Made by a program: the position numbers and the translations under genes | Assembly: GCA_001839685.1 (NCBI GenBank) | Contig: MLAK01000611.1 | Location: 16,697 to 80,696 of the forward strand | DNA: 64,000 nt | Direction of reading: 5' to 3' | Origin: Tritrichomonas foetus | Taxonomy: Eukaryota > Parabasalia > Tritrichomonadida > Tritrichomonadidae | The notes under the pieces: generated by a model | Told to the model about the DNA's origin: nothing | The model's database searches: none | The model's input: only the letters and a program-made list of their open reading frames with translations | In this document: positions 60,901 through 64,000 of the stretch, in pieces | Numbering within the stretch: position 1 is the first letter of the stretch | How the letters are laid out: the number at the start of each line of letters is the position of its first letter

Positions 60901-63209
60901 ATGATAATAATAATACAATGTCACTAATTAATACCTTCTTTAATGAATGGGATAATGAAATGAAAGATATGAGCGAACAAAAAGAAACATCAGAAATACA
61001 AACATTTTTCCTTGCTTCTTGCCTCACTTTATTTTCTATTTCTTCAATCAACGATCGCGAAAAAATTTTTCAAAGCATATATTCTATATTAAAAGAAGTA
61101 TTATCAGGAAATAATCAAGAAATTTTAGAGAGTCTCATCCAAAATCGAAATGAACTAGCTAATTTTCTTCTAAAAAGTTTTGATATTTCATTCCAGAGAA
61201 ATAAATTTTTAATAGATCTACCTATTAATTTTGTTGAAAACTATTCTTTATTACAAGTCTTTAATAATGAATGGCTTTTTGTAATTGATACAGATAAAAC
61301 AATAAATTCATTACTAAAGCCACTTTTCCAAAAAAAATTCACAATAACTTCCTATAAATCATCATTATTTAAGAGTGATCTTTATTTTGCTTTACTTGGC
61401 AATGATATTCTTATAATTTATGATTATGATTATGCACTTATGGATCCAATATTCTTTCAAATAGAAAAAAGAAAAAGAATCTCTAATACTTTAAAAGTGA
61501 AAACTTATCAAAAGAATAATAATGAGAATAATAATGTAATGTTTGTTGATGGAAAACAAGTTTCAGTTAAATATGATTTTCTTATAATTTTTGTTGTTGA
61601 CAAATTCCCAGAAACAAATTTATTCAATTCCATTTTTATAGATCTTCATTTAAATGATGAAGAAATAAATAATAAGATTTCTGAATCGATTTTCCTCGGA
61701 ATTGAACCAGAAAAATCTCATCAAACTCTATCAGCAATTAAATCAATAAACAATAGTAAAAAAGAATTGGAAGAAACCAAAAACAATCTTCAAGAAATTA
61801 TATTAAACTCTTCATCAAGTCTTTTGAATGATAATAATACAATTAAACAATTTCAAATTGCTCATTGTAAAATTACTCGATTAGAAGCGAATATTCAAAA
61901 ACGAACAGATGAATATCATAATTTATTCATTGAATTCGAAAAAATTAAAATACATTCCATTCCCTTTATCGAAATTTACAAAAAATCCGAAATTTCCGAT
62001 GGAATTGATCACTTCTATAATTTAGTTAACCAAGTTATTGATGGTATTATTCATACTTTTCCAGAGAGCTGTATAAATAATTCATTATCTGACAGAATAT
62101 ACCAAATTTTGCATTATGTCAGAACAAGAATTGCTATCACAGCAGGATATAGCAAAGATTTTATTTCAAAAATTAATTTTCTATTGAATTATTCACCTAA
62201 CTTAGGTAATAACAAAAATTTAATAGAAAATTTAACTAAAAATGAATTTGAACACTTCATCAATCAAATTACTGAAACTTATAACGATCAAAATATTCTT
62301 TCTCATCCTTTAACAATTTCTGAGATTATGAAAGAAACCAATAATAAAATTCCAATTATTATCAAAGCTTCATATAAACTTTACAATCATTTTACTTCTG
62401 ACAAGATAATCCTTGGTAAAATATCAACAATTGTCGATGATTATAACCAAGCTATACATGATGGTAAGATATTAGCAGTTTTTCTGCCTTCTTATAAACT
62501 TTTCCCATTTATACTAAGCGTAATTGCTAATATGAAGAATGCCATATCACTTTCACAAGATTTTCGATTTTTCATCTTTACCGATGCATTCCCGATTAAA
62601 AGATTGACCTCCAAATCGGTCTTTTTTGAATTTTGTCAATTCATAAATATGTCTGGATTATTGAACATTAGAAGAAACATGATATTAACCATTTCATCTA
62701 TTCATTTTGCTATTTTTGAAACAAAAATTTCGAATCATTTTAATATTTCGAAAAGAGTTTTAATTCTTTTGGCATTTTTCGACTCAGCAGCAAATTTGCT
62801 TTCTCAAATGATATTTAAAGGACATTTATTCAATGAAGAAAATATTGTTTTAATGATTCAATATTGTGCTAAAATTCCACTGCATGATGTTCCATTGTTA
62901 GGTGAAATGTTTGTAAATACATTATATGGAACAGAACAACCAAACTTAATCGATGATTTAATGAATATCTGGACAAAAATTTTCACGATGGATAATTTAA
63001 CAAATGGCCAGATAATTATGTTTGATTGTTATAGAATTCCTTTAGTTTTCTCACATGAAAACCTATTGGACATTCCAAAAAGTTTCCCTTTGATTGACTC
63101 GCCAAGTATTTTCACATCGCCTGTTGTCATCATTGAATACCAACACAAAATTATTGCGAAGATTCAAAATCAGATCAAACAAATTCCGACTATTTCATTT
63201 AAAATGTGA
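51996..63209 (+). CDS. Dynein heavy chain, divergent, with degenerate AAA1
   Basis: The protein has 3737 residues from the ATG at 51996, shorter than the usual about 4500 because much of the N-terminal tail is missing. Linker region: LCNPHLRNRHW near 1040. AAA1 begins with FDYGFVYLGRDPIMYPI, but its P-loop is GHISSYKT (1527-1534), lacking the G-x-x-G-x-G-K-T form. The Walker B equivalent is LREIG, with Arg1579 in place of the Asp of FDEFN. AAA2 has a full P-loop GDDGVGKS (1774-1781) and WIVFDSKCSDHW. AAA3 (LINGNKDINK, near 2118) and AAA4 (HILLNCDFSFISEK, near 2454) lack P-loops. The stalk is intact: coiled coil about 2685-2785, microtubule-binding head, return coil to about 2970. AAA5 and AAA6 are weakly conserved. 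It is a stalk-bearing but probably non-canonical, possibly inactive motor. Confidence 0.9.
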   Translation: MSNPWIRRRGHRDMPVPASNRSAQEMRIQRRDDNKENKDKKSFTERNEMDFFTSLYKNENEILKRVSKFERNPAPINTYEVNSDIYSTSIISRQPIAQLYYDEYVYQLDVNKKKPKVTTQTLKKKKKRKHILVNEPNIGQEIDEMMNEPRPMIIIPSTPNIVERQSIKTTDPNLNVTSTKITENQIRKTLKINPASKSDLYAKSFVPDNYRVTLPKPNPPKIDPQDITAAPRYRVIHTINEINDLIYIPENAIQMRQSLLPLHYFDDESYDFNKKYEYYIQNLPQKAECLYSYDGETLKWRNCDVLEYNPPFFKILWEGSSQTKYVYRISLRFPFELPVRHEERRQFAFEWREIIEKEIKLFTELKMKSNFSKNDVPPPSSEIIHGIIEKIEKEYHVMPKFQELLQDMIEYYYFSDVLYHYAEDCKDPHKLNSFLNNGLVPFKYYVTNNIYLKKLHYHQIHCLNLPNYKNMQLINEKLIRITEMRLFDINYPNKTFNVVKYSNFFDQQNMFLTKKYEEINDLIYNFVLNQVKELIKECPPALFNNLIKMIDLRIASILESIVQNSLDEFMDKIKENQIFFKLSTSEQLIVENPTEETLNEKGINFIEKIYLCFYNSLPSMKLVIFPCKISHIAVSLDRLRTFYIQCKDKWRKLSQESYNLCKSELNSLRKLFKDIPLNPIKSINDIIDINSNNMLDINLLHSSLQKASSNLQNVFNLYDSIIFGFIYVDFTTVKIFIKNHCTNLKEIACKFISQKIIEITDSIQNQIQDLKFQSQRIPETIDEWFTRHNLILDLKSNFYEIDENLSYAYSLFNFLDDFFYDSYISISFTYQLKQELYEMWSMMPNLLKQDDDHKNRLTILLQQSENELQEKIYLLYKSVSAYHIKNDLNCISFYRKELSSLENKFLELSKCIDILQNHDKIVQIPVKEYDFIYDVKKNLNIFIPFWDIVENLDMKVEFWMSRHFLELNSDVIVETIKKWGNSLKEAKVIFENMGDFVIDNVEIKKGQHPLIKIWETYQEKMSILIGHVPIIQHLCNPHLRNRHWLLISKISQLEINPSAGLTWHWIIESSLEEHILEITNISISANYEFKIEKALNEMIEQIRILSLDVTKENNRSRINNTAPILSILSEHQKRIQELFIPPYIKPFLMKIKEYNELSVNLRLIIKMTLNAQSQIDDLAPTMESQDIRTQSRHLTAKYDENLKMFNRFVDKFGNPSQFHELITNPKFINTIEDLHGNLSTVKKGLNEILREKRRLFPYFRLLSDSQLIYLLSYSHVPSKIKHLFHYIYPKIAEATFDKNEKRCIGFISTDNEFLKFNFSFEITPESIETIFENFDNAMISTMKAKILNISRKQILNISKVVNNNPSQIVVASYQVIFNQKMMKVFESKEKIFSSNKSSFLNQQFKIIQDNIQTEIYYLGDLAKKGPVSNILNLVTILIKQRDIVETVIKNKITENESYQWKRYIRYIGEGDREDNFTIQVSCGPSSFDYGFVYLGRDPIMYPIKSIENMYAVMTSTLSQCSNILVYGHISSYKTAILKSYAQVTGKNYIIYSCSSTNTAETLTNLVHTASMTGAFLILREIGLVNNLTFSDFAPLINPFLKKKDRNYVNILATFSLKQKCQSLPPHLKFFFRPINYCHFEDKGSQILKTFIYGIGLNTNHDLYQQLSMVLNSSIITENQYYASKFNIQNIMSSIVKTPLVSKISSQAVYQILLSQINDSSDDCKTLKQEINCIFNDVKSESIKYLPKTSNDINHTLIKDFLNMLESTDHIIVIGDDGVGKSSLIKECARIKAVNISYINPYAQPLSYLSGGKSNGVLYNYISNQLDEYNWIVFDSKCSDHWLNILGISMSDTSSVYFSDGSSIKHGQKIRFIFETDSLEETTPSLLSYCSRLYIPNTSFSYTIPMNSFIDKLLSNDRIIEPLSETIIGTKISKESFQQKIEIILNELIPMSIKSIEIGNSCILTIRHTISNFFRILEAFLSVHYYNEMNVSGYAQQSLPCMIDDFPNYAIFAAIWSFGCSVQYRQKFDSEFRKLISELPFHSPNSIKFTGNVFDVYFDAKSRTWKTWDFLSLEPFYNNRNEITDATIESILIPNKTLLPSLYISNCILSQCRSILINGNKDINKILMILGINTSYISSHFSELCFLTPKEKKQKILRKMIEQCISPIKDLEKSTMRVPLLSFIDLDITWNKMTEFLRYVTEHKNLVNLHTFSNDPVMGLTFIGNIDLSQTSFEKVDKRLLGHYVILQFHDNDDSQIMFQSISNAIQTLYSVQHSDLVSKILLAFIKNMNGFISTDQKHNKFHFNMKHIFSLIQRVVMDMEGQSLDFFPTALGYESIISFYDSTRNENILTSLNKMMTDIGIGLHHHCISLDEIVDKFTLSSFEPNVYKSVISLNQTNTNSFKISTHIKSYNQYFDNANCRKNYIHDLSHFSITHQQHILLQIIHLLMMANTHILLNCDFSFISEKLIIESSKILSLPFTTFEPGDNLLKTIHDVFIAAGKNESHQVLIIDENKLSPKNTKILKSIVKSTNVYGLFEKNEILDLMSEIHCTMANEDPYHEETLESKPNYHLLVRDFMRNCNHYFHLCILSDGKSSSFYYYSKYIAPINIVWDSNIILNNLMINDIINIPFSDKTRKLIDVIIQKLYYVPFYENKSPFLILSNLSCIHKIFSLLLEKSVNKYEEQYSILSHISNVVKMTEKELENTLKHQEIMKNEAQTIGNEIEKLMEETESAAQKAKLHKEMLENEKQVLHAQQLQAENLRQESEDQLAKTKLILQASTSELRNLSSGDISVIKSMNHPPKGVFLVVKSIVVIFGHKIEDKNDEPSALQPSWILGKKLLSDPSFLSNLMKRSLDSVTENIVNSLTPIIDDPNFQPSIVENSSTAAKSICKFIRAIIPYYNAMKLFDMKQNELKSCQEILIKLQKQYDETNNKAIEADFNINELKHKMNILQQQKQEIETKINEQQSNINDNNNTMSLINTFFNEWDNEMKDMSEQKETSEIQTFFLASCLTLFSISSINDREKIFQSIYSILKEVLSGNNQEILESLIQNRNELANFLLKSFDISFQRNKFLIDLPINFVENYSLLQVFNNEWLFVIDTDKTINSLLKPLFQKKFTITSYKSSLFKSDLYFALLGNDILIIYDYDYALMDPIFFQIEKRKRISNTLKVKTYQKNNNENNNVMFVDGKQVSVKYDFLIIFVVDKFPETNLFNSIFIDLHLNDEEINNKISESIFLGIEPEKSHQTLSAIKSINNSKKELEETKNNLQEIILNSSSSLLNDNNTIKQFQIAHCKITRLEANIQKRTDEYHNLFIEFEKIKIHSIPFIEIYKKSEISDGIDHFYNLVNQVIDGIIHTFPESCINNSLSDRIYQILHYVRTRIAITAGYSKDFISKINFLLNYSPNLGNNKNLIENLTKNEFEHFINQITETYNDQNILSHPLTISEIMKETNNKIPIIIKASYKLYNHFTSDKIILGKISTIVDDYNQAIHDGKILAVFLPSYKLFPFILSVIANMKNAISLSQDFRFFIFTDAFPIKRLTSKSVFFEFCQFINMSGLLNIRRNMILTISSIHFAIFETKISNHFNISKRVLILLAFFDSAANLLSQMIFKGHLFNEENIVLMIQYCAKIPLHDVPLLGEMFVNTLYGTEQPNLIDDLMNIWTKIFTMDNLTNGQIIMFDCYRIPLVFSHENLLDIPKSFPLIDSPSIFTSPVVIIEYQHKIIAKIQNQIKQIPTISFKM

Positions 63210-64000
63210 ACAAAATGCATAAGAATTCGTTGAAAACACCCCATATGTGAAATCTTCTGTTTATGAAGCATCACATTTTTTATTTGTATGTAAATTAGAT
63301 TTAAAATAAAAAACTTTTTCTATTTTATTCAAAAATATTAAACATTTTTCCTAATAATGTTCTACTTTGGGGTAACATTGGTCTTTCGCATCAAATAAAC
63401 AAATTAGTTTAATAAGTTTGATAATTTTGATTTCGAGAGATTACGTGTTATTATTTTTTTTAATATATCATTCAAATACACTAGTTTTTTTTTTAAAAAA
63501 AAAAGAAAATTCTTTTCCTCAAATTAATAACATCATTTTATATCATCAATTAATGCTTTAAATTAAAGCATCTGCCGATGGAGAGCAGCGGTCCCTATGC
63601 CATTTTCACTCACAGCGTCTCCTTCAAGTCTAAGTGACCTAAAGAACCAGCAAAGTTCACATCACATTAGCACATTAAATTTTTTCCATGCTTGGCCTTT
63701 ATTTGACTGTTTACAATAACCAAACTAATAGGAAACAGAATTTCTACCAATATTAAGTTAATTCACAACAATTTTATCAAAATCATACTATCAATGATAT
63801 TGATTTCAACATTACATAGTTTGTTGTTAATCTATTTGACGGATATTCACCAATTTTGTTTTTTCGAGTTTTTTGAAATATAATAATATTCAATTGACAA
63901 TAATTCCAATATGTCACTGAATTACACATTGTGATTTTATATTGATTTCTTTGTATATGAATTAGGATGTTGTTCTCGGAGAACACGAACGTGATAAAAA
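63210..64000. other. Spacer with a palindrome and a GC-richer block
   Basis: After the dynein stop the sequence is AT-rich until a 19-base inverted repeat at 63553-63571 (ATGCTTTAA-A-TTAAAGCAT). A block at about 63570-63660 follows with much higher GC. Nothing there matches an RNA or protein I know. The rest to the window edge has no gene. Confidence 0.5.
63553..63571. repeat. Inverted repeat, 9-bp arms
   Basis: ATGCTTTAA and TTAAAGCAT around one central A. It sits at the edge of a GC-richer block. Confidence 0.85.

Noticed and set aside
63570..63660. The GC-richer block as a spliceosomal RNA, SRP RNA or RNase P RNA
   Set aside because: None of the conserved core sequences of those RNAs that I know could be matched on either strand.

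Overview
The window is eukaryotic nuclear DNA, very AT-rich by eye, with dense intronless genes, long AT-rich spacers and no spliceosomal introns that I could find. The gene set points to a parabasalid flagellate, most likely Tritrichomonas foetus or a close relative. The clues are R2R3 Myb proteins, an ankyrin protein of the type common in trichomonads, a huge BEACH protein, a dynein heavy chain, an IscA-type protein with a hydrogenosome-like presequence, a mariner element, bacterial-type genes, and TCA(+1) initiator-like sites a few bases upstream of most ATGs. The species is an inference; the individual family calls rest on motifs visible in the translations.

Layout. 1-130: a 17-bp tandem repeat. 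215-1444 (-): an amino-acid-permease-like transporter broken by an in-frame TAA. 3021-4183: an internally deleted mariner element with a TA duplication. 4306-6723 (-): LRR/coiled-coil protein. 7517-8014 (-): four-TM COPI-associated/TVP15-like protein. 8367-8437 (-): tRNA-Gly(GCC). 8612-9655 (-): protein kinase. 11522-13588 (+): Asn-rich protein. 14637-15732: first copy of a TIR transposon with an 8-bp target duplication. 16416-17867 (+): PP2A B56-like subunit. 18526-18924 (+): IscA-like protein. 19577-21346 (+): GBP-like GTPase, convergent with an ankyrin protein at 21512-23491 (-). 24754-25850: second, nearly identical copy of the TIR transposon. 26489-27877 (+): CAMK/AMPK-like kinase lacking an in-frame ATG. 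28471-30231 (-): VPS9-like protein. 30754-31422 (-): HAD phosphatase. 32457-33716 (+): bacterial PTS EIIC-like membrane protein. 34113-37157 (+): disordered protein with internal repeats. 38044-38502 (-): GNAT acetyltransferase. 39228-40133 (-) and 50304-51086 (+): Myb proteins flanking the 2563-residue BEACH protein at 41462-49153 (-). 51996-63209 (+): a divergent dynein heavy chain.

There are no operons. The genes cover unrelated housekeeping, membrane-traffic, signalling, transcription and cytoskeletal roles. The observations most worth following are: (1) the dynein heavy chain keeps the overall fold order but has lost the AAA1 P-loop and Walker B aspartate, while AAA2 keeps a good P-loop; (2) two recently mobile 1.1-kb TIR elements with perfect 8-bp duplications and one shared unknown ORF; (3) a eukaryotic EIIC-like permease with no visible PTS partner; (4) a recurring ATTCAAAAAGT motif, in either orientation, about 30-90 bases upstream of several ATGs.
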